A DNA stretch of 64,000 nt from Cyathus striatus (lineage: Eukaryota; Basidiomycota; Agaricomycetes; Agaricales; Nidulariaceae): positions 3,100,001 through 3,164,000 of the forward strand of contig JAOVFP010000011.1 in NCBI GenBank assembly GCA_025738555.1, written 5' to 3'. The notes beneath the pieces were generated by a model that was given only the letters and a program-made list of their open reading frames with translations, had not been told where the DNA came from and made no database searches. Every line of letters starts with the position of its first letter. The first letter of the stretch is position 1. Shown in pieces: positions 37,640 through 49,538 of this stretch. The translations under genes were made by a program, and so were the position numbers.

Positions 37640-40600
37640 CTACTCTCCAATCATATCCTTCTCATCCAATGAATCAGGTTTACTGTCGACAGAGCGGGTT
37701 GTTTTAACGGGACCAGTAAACCAATGCCTTCCACCATAAATGGGGAAGAAATAGTATGTAAGACATAATGAGATGATTCCACCTACTACCACGACCGTAT
37801 AATTCATATCAGTGGAGGTGGGCCCAGGATTAGTAGGGAATAGCAGGACTAGAACCGTGAATGCCATAAATAAAAGAGCAACATATGCAACTGGAGCGCT
37901 CTATAGCCACACGTCACCAAGTCGTTGAGCAACATCGATTAGGCGTACGTACCAATTTTCCCATATAAAAAGGACCTGGCATAAAAGTGCTACCTCCAAC
38001 AAATCTGGCCGCAATTGGAACTGAGTAGGATATATATTGGCATACAACTCCCATCGAAAAGATGGCACCGATTGCTACTGGACCAGCAAAGGAGAGCAAT
38101 CCCAGCAACATAGCGCCGAAGGCGCAAAAGATAACGCAATTGACTGGAGTTCCGGTGGTACCATTGATTTTATAAAGGAAACGAGAAAGTGGTAGAGCAC
38201 CGTCACGCGAAAATGCGAAGGACTGACGAGACGCCGCCATCAACTACGACACGTCAGTTAGAACCGAATTTATGTTAAGTAGACTTAAAGGCCTCACTAG
38301 ATCTACAGCGCTTAGGTTTCTGTTGAAACATATACCAAGTGAGCATGAACCCCTTGTGAGATAACATTATATTAACGCACACAGTGAGAATTATGAAGCT
38401 CCATACAGCTAATGCTCCTCGCTTCCCGAAACTATTGAGCAAGATCTGCACATTGAATAGCTCAAGTTCGACTTTTATCAATGCCACGTTAAGTATCACT
38501 TACAGTTACCATGGGTTGTCCAACCGGATCTGATAAGATGGCAGCTGTATCTGGTCCCATGTTGAAGGCCAACGCTATATTGAGTGCTGAACGATGATCC
38601 ATTAATGTAAATAACGGAAACCTCTATTACTGCACATACCCCAACCTAACGCGCATCCGAGAGCGGTAGATACAATAATTGTGCGAGGAACATTTACGCT
38701 TGCATTTTTTACCTCTTCGCTAATATGGACACCGGAATCGATTCCGCCTTAAAATGAGCTAAGAAATAATATCGCAATAAACATTAAAGACCTCGCACCC
38801 ATAGTCCATGCCGGCGCCAACCAGGAGAGCATAAAAGCAAACCCGCTAGGCCACAATGATACTAAAATCACACATGAATCAAGTCATTTGGAAGGAATAA
38901 TAATGTTATGCACGGTTCTCGAAGTTCCCGAATGCAAATGATGCCGAGTTTTTGAACTCAGGTGGAGTGGCTACGGGTAAAGCAATCAAAAGCGCAACAA
39001 AAAGACTGGATGTCGATTAGAATCGCGTGTTACTGAACAATATGGCACTTACAGTATGTTCAACGTAATTGAATAAGGTTGGATTTTTGCAAGAGTGCTT
39101 GTAGCGAGACTAGCAATGAGAGAATGTAGCAGCAGCAAAGCACAAAATACACCGCTTCGAAAAAGTTAACATTGGTCTTCCATGCGTTTGGTATAATAAT
39201 TATCAACTCACAATGTTTGCCCAGTTGTTGGGATATATGTGCCATCGGTTCCTATTGATACCATCAGGAAAAACCCACACTCCTAATTAGGTATCAGTGA
39301 GTGACATGAGTCCGGTTATCGCTCATGGTCATCAAGGAGATGTAATTCGGAGTAATTATACATAGATTCTTTATTGAACAATTCAGTTATACATAATTAT
39401 ACATTGATTATACTTTATTCTAACTTGTCTCTTCATGTAATATATTTTATGTTCACTATACTGAATGCAGCATCATCATTTTTACTTCAATCATACTTAC
39501 AATGTAATTATTTACCACTTGAAGCCGAACACACTGCGGTAGTATATACATACACTCCATTCAAGTATTCTTATACTGCACGCAGAAGTAGAACATAAGT
39601 ACATTGAACATACAATCCTCAAAATTGGAAAGATCCGAGTTTCCTTTAAAACATTCGTGATTCAGTGATCTGGAAACTGAACTTACTATAATTATGAGCA
39701 CCACTTCATCGTTGAATACGCGTTTTCATCGGAATAAAAATATAAAGTCTTGGGCCGGGTCGAGATTTGAGTCTCGCTGGAGTCTCAATTGAGTCTGGTT
39801 GAGTCCAAGTCGAGTCCATCAACACTGGCAAGTCATTTTAAACTCCGCATGGCTCTCGGTACGTTCTATTCCGTCGTTCTAAATCCAAGTCATTCCACAA
39901 CTTTAACCCTCTTCAACCGCTCCCATGACAATCTCCCCAGCCCCCACCCTCCCCCACCTCCCACTCAACATTTTCTCAAAACTCCATCCCTCCCATCCCT
40001 CGCCGTATTTGCCACTGCCCTTCCAATTAACATCATGTCTCCGTGCTTGCATCGTCGTTCAAGATGCCAGCTTTATTTCTCTAAATGTGCGTTCAGCATC
40101 TTCCAATGTCTACTAACATGGCTATGTCACTTTATTTAATAGTTAGTGACACAAACTGAATGGAATGCAGATTCGTTGTCTCGTTCCAGGTGAATCTATT
40201 CCACTCATCTCTCATCTTTGAATGCTCTATTAATGCTGTGTTTAGCTCGAGCCTATGGTTGTGGCTGGTTGAAATAGGATGTAATGTACGCAGACTAGAG
40301 GTGACTCCAAATATATTGTTTCAGTTGTTGAGATATGGGTACTAACCGGATCTCTAACAGGTAATATGGCACTTTTGCTGCTTGAACGAGGGCAGTACTG
40401 GTTGCCAGCTATCGTAGTATTGTTACCAAGGTGTGTTCCCTGCTTGTTATGTGTATGGCTGCGGAATGGCTAATTAAAATTCACACAGTCTATCAAACTG
40501 TCTCTATACTGCTGCTTGTAGAGCAGTCGACATATGATATTGGATGTTGATACAGGATAATGTGTCGCTGGCGTGATGAGAAGGACTTGTAGTGAACACG

Positions 40601-41588
40601 GGGTAGACATTCGGTCCAGGGTATGAGTATGGTTGGCGGTCTTGAAGTAAAAATAGAGTAGTAATAGCATATCCGCTATGTATATAATAATTTTTATATG
40701 ATAGAATACATTTTGCTCTTGTGCTAAAATAAAATCTCTTGATTTCGAATAGGTATAATGTTGGATAGCATATCTTGAAAATGTCATAATTACCGCTCAT
40801 ATCTTCCTAATTTTACCATTTTCACGGAGGACAAGTCCAAATTCAGAAGAATTTCACCGATTCTACCTATTCTCCCCGTGATGGGTAATTCTACCAATTA
40901 TGTTGAATTCATACTAAATTCTCCCTAATTATACAGAATTCTCACTTTGTGTTTTTCCTGATGACCGCTGCAAGTATCTGAACCGATAGCGCAAATTCCA
41001 ACCCCGACGCTCCAGCGATATATCCTACACTGTTAACATCTGATTAAAAGCCTAAATGTAAGACAGATAACTATATAGATTTGAATGGGACTTACACCCG
41101 ACGACCCACGAAGCAACCTTACGGTAACGGGGCGAAGAATACTTAAAGGTCCAATAATAAAGTCCACCCGATGTTGGAGCAGACGAAGCTAACTCGGCCA
41201 TTGCAAAAGCAATAGTCATCACAAAGACGCAGCATGTAGCCCACTGCAGAAGAATTAAAATAATTACTACTCGCATTCTTTTAATGAAAACCACAGTACG
41301 TACCCCCCATACCAGACCAACAGCTCCACCATATGGTAATGCGTAAACAAGAACCGACCTACGAAACGACATCAGCAAGGTACGGGTACGAGTTACATCT
41401 CGAGCTCACGTTATGGACTGCACAACACCAAGTATACTAAAGCTGAGGCCTAAGAGCTGCAACAAGCTGAAGTCCCGCTTTAATTCTTGTCTGTATCCCA
41501 AAGAAGCGAGAAGCTCCTCATCGCTGTCCATCTTGACTTTCGTTGTGACAGGAACATCTTCAATGGAAGTCATTTGGGACGTGGGCAT
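37640..41588 (-). pseudogene. APC-family amino-acid/GABA permease split by a transposon
   Basis: The minus strand encodes a fungal 12-helix amino-acid permease of the GABA/choline group. The N-terminus has DSDEELLASLGYRQELKRDF, followed by the motif FAMAELASSAPTSGGLYYW, then GGIDSGVHISEEV, AASRQSFAFSRDGALP and a C-terminus ending KDMIGE at 37640. All parts are in order with small introns; an apparent TAA at 38749-38751 falls inside an intron whose removal joins WTMG to GIDSG. The coding exon AAVSIGTDGTYIPTTGQT is broken between its first codons by a 1.7-kb insertion, so the gene is probably inactive unless the insert is removed by splicing. Otherwise the sequence looks well preserved, implying a recent loss. 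Confidence 0.8.
39262..40963. mobile_element. Non-autonomous DNA transposon in the permease exon (1702 bp)
   Basis: The ends are perfect 13-bp inverted repeats, CATCAGGAAAAAC, with weaker similarity further in. The flanking dinucleotide AC is duplicated (39260-39261 and 40964-40965). Removing the element with one copy restores an uninterrupted permease frame. The interior has no transposase that I recognise; around 39750-39830 it contains GAGTC/GTCGAG repeats resembling the hAT-type MITE nearby. Confidence 0.78.
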
Positions 41589-41705
41589 GCGATGGGAAGC
41601 TTTGTGAAATTAGCACTTATATAAGGGTGTCATCAACATGCGCACACCAGACAAAATTCTGGTACACTGCCATAAACCGAATGGAGGCAAGATGGACATT
41701 GGAAG

Positions 41706-42402
41706 TAGTGTTGCCACGGTTCGACTTGAAAACCACGAACCGTACAAGTGGGACCGAAAAAAGCTGAGTCGAGTCGACATTGTTGACTTCCGGTTCTCAC
41801 GACCTGACTTCCAGATGAGGTCGACTCGAAGTCGACTTAGTCGCTTTAAGTCGCACAAAAAGTCTCATATATCAGCTTTCCAGCGCAGCCCGCCCCATAC
41901 GGCAGAATGTTCTGCATATCAAGTCAATATAGTGTACATTTTAATTGAGGGATAATTTCTACGCATTCTTAGCTTTAATTATGGTGTTTTACGAATAGTG
42001 TTGTGAATCATACCTTAACTTTAGTAACTTTATGGTAGGCGCCCGCCACCAAGTGTACACACGCAATGTCAGCCCTGTGCAATAAGCGCCTATATTCCTT
42101 CAACTTCCACTTTCATTTCTCCACAACAATTGTGACTTTAAACATGAACCATATCACAAAAATCATTGTAAGTTTCTGCATACGTATATAAAATAGGATA
42201 TATCATTTATATTTTCATTCAGAGTGAGTTTTACTAGTAAAAATCTCAATAACATCTGATTTATATGTAAGTCGATAACTTAGTCGCAAGTCAAGTCGAG
42301 TGCATCACTCAGGCACAACTCGACTCGACCCTTCCGCTGTCAACTCCATAAAACCAGTAGAAGTCAAACCAAGTGGAGTCGAGTCGAACCGTGGCAACAC
42401 TA
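41706..42402. mobile_element. hAT-type MITE upstream of the permease (697 bp)
   Basis: Terminal inverted repeats begin TAGTGTTGCCACGGTTCGAC, and the flanking 8-bp sequence ATTGGAAG is duplicated exactly (41698-41705 and 42403-42410). The 8-bp duplication and TAGTG ends fit the hAT superfamily. The interior carries subterminal AGTCGAGTC-like repeats and no transposase. It lies about 120 bases before the permease start codon, so it could have altered that promoter. Confidence 0.88.
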
Positions 42403-42749
42403 ATTGGAAGAACAGCGGGCAGATCAGTACCCCGGTAAGCTTTAGGCCATATCGGCAACTTATCAGTATTATCTTTCGTTCGTGGATAAGTAGGCTGATG
42501 GCGCTTCCCGCCACAAGTATTTTTAGACTTCGAAAGTCGTGTATGTATATACGGCCCAGTGAGAGTCGATTCGAAGATGAACGAGACCTCAAATGTTAAT
42601 GGTTTTAAGATATACCCATGATATAATACTCAGTACGGATGTATTCAGCAAAATTTGTCGAGCTTAGAGTCTCAACATTATTGTGGGCGCGGCGCTTCTT
42701 TATACCACACACTTGTGCACGCCGCATGGTGGCTTGGAAATGATGCCAT

Positions 42750-43288
42750 CTATGGAAAGCCGGACAACCACGCTCAACTAGATCAAAGCAGTTGAACTCC
42801 GACATTCGGCAAGACGGCAGTCGCTTAGATATGTTCTTAGGCGCATCTTGTTCGGCCAGAATTTCGGTTAACCGCTTAGTCCAAGCTTCAAGTCCTACTG
42901 TATTCGGATGCAAATGTAAGACTTGGTATTACAATAGAGTACTATAGCATGTGTCGTTACTAATTATTTTGTACATTCACTTAAGTTCAATAGATACAAT
43001 TGAGAAATAAGATGTTAAAAAAGTGTCTATGTTGTATAAATCTAGCTTTGAGATGAGACTTGTAACCTGAAAAAACATACAGAGTACAGTAGCATATGTC
43101 TACTGCTATTTTTCTAATGAGTTGTTGGAATAGGGTTGATCATGTCTGCAAGAATAGTCCACTGAATTTGTGTGTAATAGCTTGATGCGCACAGCAGGAG
43201 TTGAACTCGAGATCGAATGCGTGGGAATTTATCACGTGATATAAAAGTCACGAGCGTCGTTTCCTCCATGGAAACGATGCTCGTGACT
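42750..43288 (+). repeat. Left terminal inverted repeat, with inner hairpin 43247-43288
   Basis: The reverse complement matches 49539-50076 with about eight mismatches. The innermost 42 bases are a near-perfect palindrome, GTCACGAGCGTCGTTTCC paired with its complement around CTCCATGGA. Next to it lies the palindrome ATCACGTGAT. Part of the arm is open on the minus strand (from 42913) but shows no domain. Confidence 0.9.
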
Positions 43289-43497
43289 TACTCAAGTGTT
43301 GAGCCAGGTGCATTTCTTACAACACTGGCACATTGATTTTCATTCATATTATAAATACATCATTGCTTATGTTCATTTAGAGATTGCATATTTCAATAGG
43401 TACTGTAGATTGTTTCAAGTGGTAATAATACCTATCTACAGAGCTATTCTAATTGAAGTATCTGCAAGTACATATAACCAGCATATCAATTAATTTT

Positions 43498-45439
43498 TCA
43501 CCAAGTACCATCTCCGTTGATTGAGTCATCCTCATCTGAAGTGAAATTAACTTCAATTTCTGGAAATTCATGCTCCTCATAAATAACTGGATGGTCTGCA
43601 TTCATCATAGCATCAAGCTGTGCTGAATGAGATTCATCTGGACACAGCAATTTGTCAGAAAGTGAAGTATATATATTGAATACTTTCATTTACCTATTCC
43701 CCTCCCATTGTTCACACCACCCATGTAATACAATCCCTCTGCTGTAGCATTTTCAATCCCTCCTTCTAACTCTGAAAGGCCAGGTAATAAATCCATGGTA
43801 TCATGATGATCACGTAGTGAAGTCCTAATAATTTCAGTCCAGGTATCCTGAATGCCAGGTGGAATGTCAATTCCTGACTGAATATCATTAAGGATTAACA
43901 AGTAGATATCCCAGACATTGTTCCTAGTAATAACTGGTGAACCATGCCGTGAATATATGTCCTGAGCCAGATTAGAAAATGTTTCTGGTACTAGCTGGAA
44001 TACAGGATCATTAGGTGGTGAAAACAATGCATGTGCTTCCTGAATAGCCTCCATATTGACTGGTATCTTGCATACTGTTAGCATAAGAAATCATTTATAA
44101 AAACGATAACTCACCTTGAAATCTAAGACACCATATTCATTTGGATTTTCAAAAATGTCATTAGGTATACCATGAGGAAGCACTTTGTTACGATCAGCAC
44201 GCTTTGCTGTATTGTTAACCCGGTCTTTGTAGCCATCAAGCTCGCCCTGTAGCCAAGGAATAAATACCCATCGGAATACCATGCTATTGTGATAACTTGT
44301 AAGAATAAATATATTCTATACCATAGAAAATTACGAACACTTCAATAGTATGGTCTGGGTGATACAAGTCTTCATTAATGCCCCTGTCAAGGATATCTTC
44401 AAATCCAGGAGTGAACCTTCAACGAAGCTGTGACCATGTTATCTCAGGTTTAACATTCTTCTTTGATCGCATCCAGTGGTGTTGAAGTGTTCCCTGAAGT
44501 GCAGGATCATGAAGGTGACAAAGAAATGTATGTCCATTGGCAAGTCCAAAATTTTCGGAGCCAGGGTCACTCTGAGTAACCAGAGGCATCACTACATATA
44601 TTTATTAATAATGGCCAATCTAAACAAAATTTTAAAAGGCTTACCACCAAGATTCTCAATAGTTTCAAGATAATATGCAAGAATAAGTTTAGGGTTACTA
44701 TTAGTATGCCAAACCTTCAACCAATGAATCTTTCCAGCAAATGGGTTGATGCCAGTATGTAAACCCAGACCAAATTTGTATTTCCACTTGTCGTGCTGAT
44801 CCACTGCAATTATATCATTCACACCAGCAGCCCACCACCTCTTTCGATGCAGCCTTTGTGCACGCCGCTGCTGAACAAGCTCAGGCTCATAGAGAGCAAA
44901 GTATGATGTAACAATTCGCCTGAAATTCATAATAGTAAGTGAATGAAAAATTTGACATCAATAACATAAACAGACCTAGAGACTGCCATGTTCTCCTCAT
45001 GAAATAGCAAACTCACCATCTCACGAGCACCAGCTTTTGGATACTGAGTTCGTAAGCAAATCATTGCTGGCCAGATGCTCTCGACATCATGATTTTGCTT
45101 CCGAGTTCGAAAAAGCCCCATTTTCTCACGCATTTCAATAAACCTGGTCAAACTATTCATTTAATAAATGTAAGCTTGATATCTAATGTGAATAATAGTG
45201 AACACAAAGTTACACAACTTACCCTAATCCATAACGAGTATTATCCATGTGCTTTGTCCTCAAGTAATGAAGTATGTTCTTATCAGTGAGACACATTTTC
45301 CAGTACCTAAGTATGTGTGGGGCGATGTCATCAATAGGAGCTATGGCATAGAGAAATTAACAATGGTAAAACAATAAGTACACATGAATCCAAACTTACG
45401 GTTAGGATTATATTGATTTTTGCGTCCTGTTCTAGCCAT
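43498..45439 (-). pseudogene. Integrase-core (DDE-type, 'rva'-like) protein with one nonsense codon
   Basis: The family is common in Agaricomycete genomes and contains a retroviral-type integrase core. The minus strand starts with MARTGRKNQYNPN at 45439 and has at least six exons split by 50-60-base introns. The core contains RRKRWWAAGVND-like sequence (KRWWAAGVNDIIAVDQHDKW), then GLHTGINPFAGKIHW, a QSDPGSENFG segment with a catalytic-type Asp and Glu, and FRWVFIPWLQGELDGY. The chain ends GDGTW at 43498. One TGA at 44419-44421 sits between SQLR and RFTPGF, where the family has arginine; CGA to TGA explains it. Everything else looks intact, so loss is recent, or read-through or another copy supplies the protein. 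It is the likely mobility protein of the surrounding element. Confidence 0.78.
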
Positions 45440-45527
45440 AATTTCGATGTTGGTAATGACAGCAAGTAGTGTATACACGTGAGTGAATGAAGAAACAGCT
45501 GATTCAATTTTTTACTGTACCCCAAAG

Positions 45528-45535
45528 TATTTATA
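45528..45535 (-). promoter_or_regulatory. TATA box of the integrase-core gene
   Basis: The minus strand reads TATAAATA about 90 bases before the start codon. It is identical to the TATA box of the divergent alpha-kinase gene. Confidence 0.55.
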
Positions 45536-45825
45536 TTGTCAATCTTCTCTAAAAATACTTTGCAAGGCAGCTGTGCATAGCAAATCTACGTAAAATAAAT
45601 GTGCTACACATTACATAAAACATAAGCACTTTACCAGTCTGTATCTTTATAAATTTAATGATTACTCAGTCTAATAAGTGAAGATCCTACTACCAAGTTC
45701 CAATTTCATACTCACACAATGGGAAGTAATTAGTATTTAATATTAGCCATTGTTTTAGTTTCCTCATGCCTTACCAGGAGTCTTTTATCACACTTCATGA
45801 TAATTACTCTGGCCAACCTGTCAGT

Positions 45826-46320
45826 ATCAAGCACATTGTATTATGTTCAGGTAACCACTAGCTAGTAATTATACTAAATCAAAGTAATTGGAGTTGATCA
45901 TTCTCGGCTCTTGAGAGTCTTAGTATCACAAATGACATCACAATCAGTCAAAATCTCTTAATATTTGCTGCATTGCCTTCGACTATACTATTTTTATTTC
46001 ACTTCACACTCATTCAAAATATACACAATGAGCAAAATTTACGTTTGGGTTATTTAACATCTTACCGTGCTCAACATCAAGCACATTATATTATGGTCAA
46101 GTAACTGCTTGCTTGTAATTATATTGAATAAGAGTAATCAGAGTTGATCATTCTCGGCTCTTGAGAGTCTTAGTATGGCAAATGACATAAAAATCAGTCA
46201 AATCCTTTTAATATTTGTTGCATTGCCTTCCACTATACTATCTATATTCCACTTCACGATCACCCAAAACATATGCACTGGGTAAAATTTACGTTTGTTT
46301 ATTTAATATCTTACCATGTG
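45826..46320. repeat. Tandem 250-bp duplication in the divergent promoter region
   Basis: Two copies (about 45826-46070 and 46076-46320) share ATCAAGCACATT, GTTGATCATTCTCGGCTCTT, GAGAGTCTTAGTAT, TGCATTGCCTTC and AAATTTACGTTTG. They lie between the two start codons. The 20-base core around TTCTCGGCTCTT is perfectly kept while the rest has drifted, which suggests a regulatory site. Confidence 0.8.
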
Positions 46321-46400
46321 ACATCACACATGAGGTATTTGTGAATTGTCATGATTTCAGAACATCTGACTTATGATACAAGACATGATCTCACTAAAAA

Positions 46401-46408
46401 TATAAATA
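46401..46408 (+). promoter_or_regulatory. TATA box of the alpha-kinase gene
   Basis: TATAAATA lies 74 bases before the start codon. Confidence 0.6.
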
Positions 46409-46481
46409 CCTTGTGAAATTCATCGTATCTTCTCAGCAGCACCTTTTATCCCACCACTTTCACTCTTTCATTGCTATCAAC

Positions 46482-49299
46482 ATGAACTTTGGTAATGCCG
46501 AAGCTATTGCTAAATTCACTGAAGATACACATGCAAGCGAACCCATCCCATGTGGTAGAAGCAGCTGCTCAATCATTCTCCAGCCTGGTGACAGCAAGCA
46601 CTATATTGCAGGTGGTACTTGCAGTAAATTTGTTTGTGATGGGTGCTTTGAATATTATGCAAAGAAACCAGATACACTTCTGAGTAAGTCTGAATTATTA
46701 TTAGTATATGATGAAAATTTTCTCACACCAGATAGGGCCTGATGTTGCAAGTTGCTTATCCAGTACAAATCGACAACTACCCACGGACTCCATCATAAGT
46801 ATGTCTTTTATATTTTCATTTAACAATAATATACTAATATACTTGATGTTTAGGCCCTGCAATTGCAGATCAGCTCAGTTCTGAAATTTCTGGGCAGAAT
46901 TCAGTGGCTTCACGATCCAGTACTGTTGATGTACAGTCTATCAGAGCTTCTGTAAACCAGGCTCAAAGAAAAGGTATGTAATTAAATATTTTAACCATGA
47001 TGTTTTTTGATATTTTGTTTAGATTCCAGTTTCCTTGCATGAAAGGTTACACATCTTCCAAATAGCCTTCCCTCAGCAGTACTGCAGCGATGGTCACATA
47101 CACCTGATTCTACTCATCAACTGCCAGCTGTGGGAATACCAAGTTCATGGTCAGCAAATGGTGGAAGCTATGCAGTGTCTCAACAAATTACTTCCTCAGG
47201 GTACTCTGGTTCACATTCACTCTATAAGACAGAGTGGGACAAGTACCAGCGATTTAGTTACCAGGGACGCCAATTTGAAACAATTAGCATTATAGTTCAG
47301 GCAGCCTGTGAGATTTCTGGTAAAACTAGGCCTGAGTTGATTTCGGTTTGTAACTAAATTATATTTACTGTGAACACTATTGCTAATATACTTTGAATAG
47401 AATCTACAAGAAGGCCACCAGAATATCCCAGTCATGATTACACCTCGGGACTTAATCAAATTGGTAGAGGATACAATGCTACCTCAACTTCGGAAGGCAA
47501 TGCATTGGTTTCCATTTCAAACCAAGTCACTTACCATTCGTGAGCTTTGTAATTGGACAGATCTTGCACACATGCAACAAGACCAGCCATATTTCTATAA
47601 TCACTGTCTTGGACAAGGACGAGGCAAAGACAAGAAGAATGTATTCAAGATACCTTCAAAGCCATTTATATTAGGGCTTGTTGTTCCAGCATATTTGTGG
47701 GAAGAAAGCTTGGACTATGTTGCTGCTCAGGAGGTAGGAAGCACTACTAGTTTGTTTATATTCAAGCTAATCTTATATTGCTTTTATTTAGGATGTTAAA
47801 GTATGTCTATTTGTATAGACAAGTTCTATTAATGCTGACATGCATTTCCTAGTTGCAAAATGAGTCCAATGATTTTGGTATATCTGACCAATTTGATTCC
47901 ATGGTCAATGTAGACTCTGGTAGTACTCTGAACAATGCAAAAACCAGTCATTCAACTAGCTTGAATGGCAACACTGCAGCTATTATGACACCAAAGAAGT
48001 CATTTGATTCAAAGAAACAAACTCGTACAGTATGTATACTCATTAATTATGTATGCAGCAGCACATCTAAACTTATTCCTAGAATACACTAAGCTCCTTG
48101 GAGTTATCACCAACATCTGCTCCATTAAAGAAGCATATACACACTTCAATTCCATATAAATCTCCAGATAGACTTAAGATCCATGAAGCATTAAAAGTTG
48201 GTGGACTATCAGCTAATATACAAGCTAATTCTGGTAAGCAGTTTATTCACATAATAACTATGCATACAAAATCACTAACACTCATATAAGCAAAATACAG
48301 AGTGGAGCAAATCCAGTTTTATACAATTCCTGAGATCGGTCTGGCAGAGCTTCTTGCTGAAAATACCAAAAAGTCCTTCTCTTTAATGGACCCATGTCCT
48401 GGTACACTAACCATCAATCATCTTGAGTCTATTGGTATTGGAGCTTGTAAAACTGCACATAAAGGGCTCCTTACACTCACTCCAATAGCAGAATCTGGCC
48501 TTGGAGATACATTAAACCAGCCTGTTGCTGTAAAGCGAGTTTACTTTCGGGATGATAGAAAAAGTACAAGAAATAGCTCTTCTCAGACAGGACTATCAAT
48601 TGGACGGTTTGCAATTGATTCAGAGCTGACAAAGACACTAGTCGAGGCCAATGTTACCTACTGGGCAGCATCTCTACTGTCTTATTCATATTCATACATC
48701 TCACAGGTGATATCAACCAAAGGAGAGCCTCCTTTCAAAATCCCTGAGATACGCTTTGTGAAGGCTGGTGTTGGCATTGTTCATGACACTGCTGGTAGTA
48801 AGCCTGGTGGAAAGTCAGCAACGATGCGCAATGTCTACTTGCTAGAAGAGTTCATCGAGAATGAAGGAAATGACTTCATAAAATTCATTCACAATGGTTC
48901 TGCTCGTCCTCTTCTAGATGGAAGTGATCCACTTTATGCCATCACAGAATTTCTCTGTTTCATGCAGCATATTCAGTATGAAAAAACTGATTCCTTGGTA
49001 TATGTATCAGATCTACAAGGTGTGCAGTTTTACCATTTTATTTTGAGTGTTCTTATATAATTTTTTATAATACAGGGAGTGCCACACTTTTATCTGACCC
49101 ACAAATAATGACTGCACCGTGAGTTTATTTTTCAGCTACTCAAAGAGATAGAGTAACATTTCAATTAAGATCACTTGAAGATGATGCCGCCCTGTTTGGC
49201 CAGGGGAATGTGGGTTCTGCATTCAATAATTTTGCATCTGAGCATATTTGCAACAATTACTGTGAATGGTTTAACTTAACAACTCTCAATACAGCATAA
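46482..49299 (+). CDS. Alpha-type protein kinase with N-terminal Cys-rich module
   Basis: An atypical (MHCK/EF2K-type) serine/threonine kinase. The eleven-exon model (46482-46683, 46736-46798, 46854-46973, 47077-47345, 47401-47733, 47792-47800, 47853-48029, 48083-48233, 48291-49019, 49076-49118, 49170-49299) keeps one frame and gives about 741 residues. The N-terminus has six cysteines (CGRSSC...GGTCSKFVCDGC), probably zinc-binding. The catalytic domain has the ATP-site lysine in PVAVKRVYF (about residue 523), the active-site DLQG (about 682) followed by LLSDPQIM, the GQGNVGSAF glycine segment, and the C-terminal zinc module FASEHICNNYC. All family landmarks are present, so it is probably active. 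One intron (46974-47076) is longer than the rest and less certain. The substrate is unknown. Confidence 0.85.
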
Positions 49300-49538
49300 A
49301 AATCTAGTGCCTTGCATGCTGTTACAAATTTGGAGTCGTGTTAAGGATCTGTATGACCTTTTTATATGAGCTTGTAGGTACTTTGATTAGAATCACTCCA
49401 TAAATAGGTCAATTATCTACTACTATGTTTGAAACAATCTATAGTACCTTCAGTGAATTGTGCAATTTCTAAACAATGCATTACTGAATGATAATATTAA
49501 TGGAGACGGTACTTGGTGAAAAATTAATTGTTATAAAG

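Noticed and set aside
38749..38751. In-frame TAA in the permease before GGIDSGVHISEE
   Set aside because: The stop lies in an intron (donor GTGCGAG after WTMG, acceptor TTTTAAG) whose removal gives the expected permease sequence.
42605..42913. 102-residue frame crossing the outer boundary of the 7.3-kb element
   Set aside because: No recognisable domain, and the matching frame in the right arm is interrupted; treated as chance, though it is the main argument against the boundary placed at 42750.
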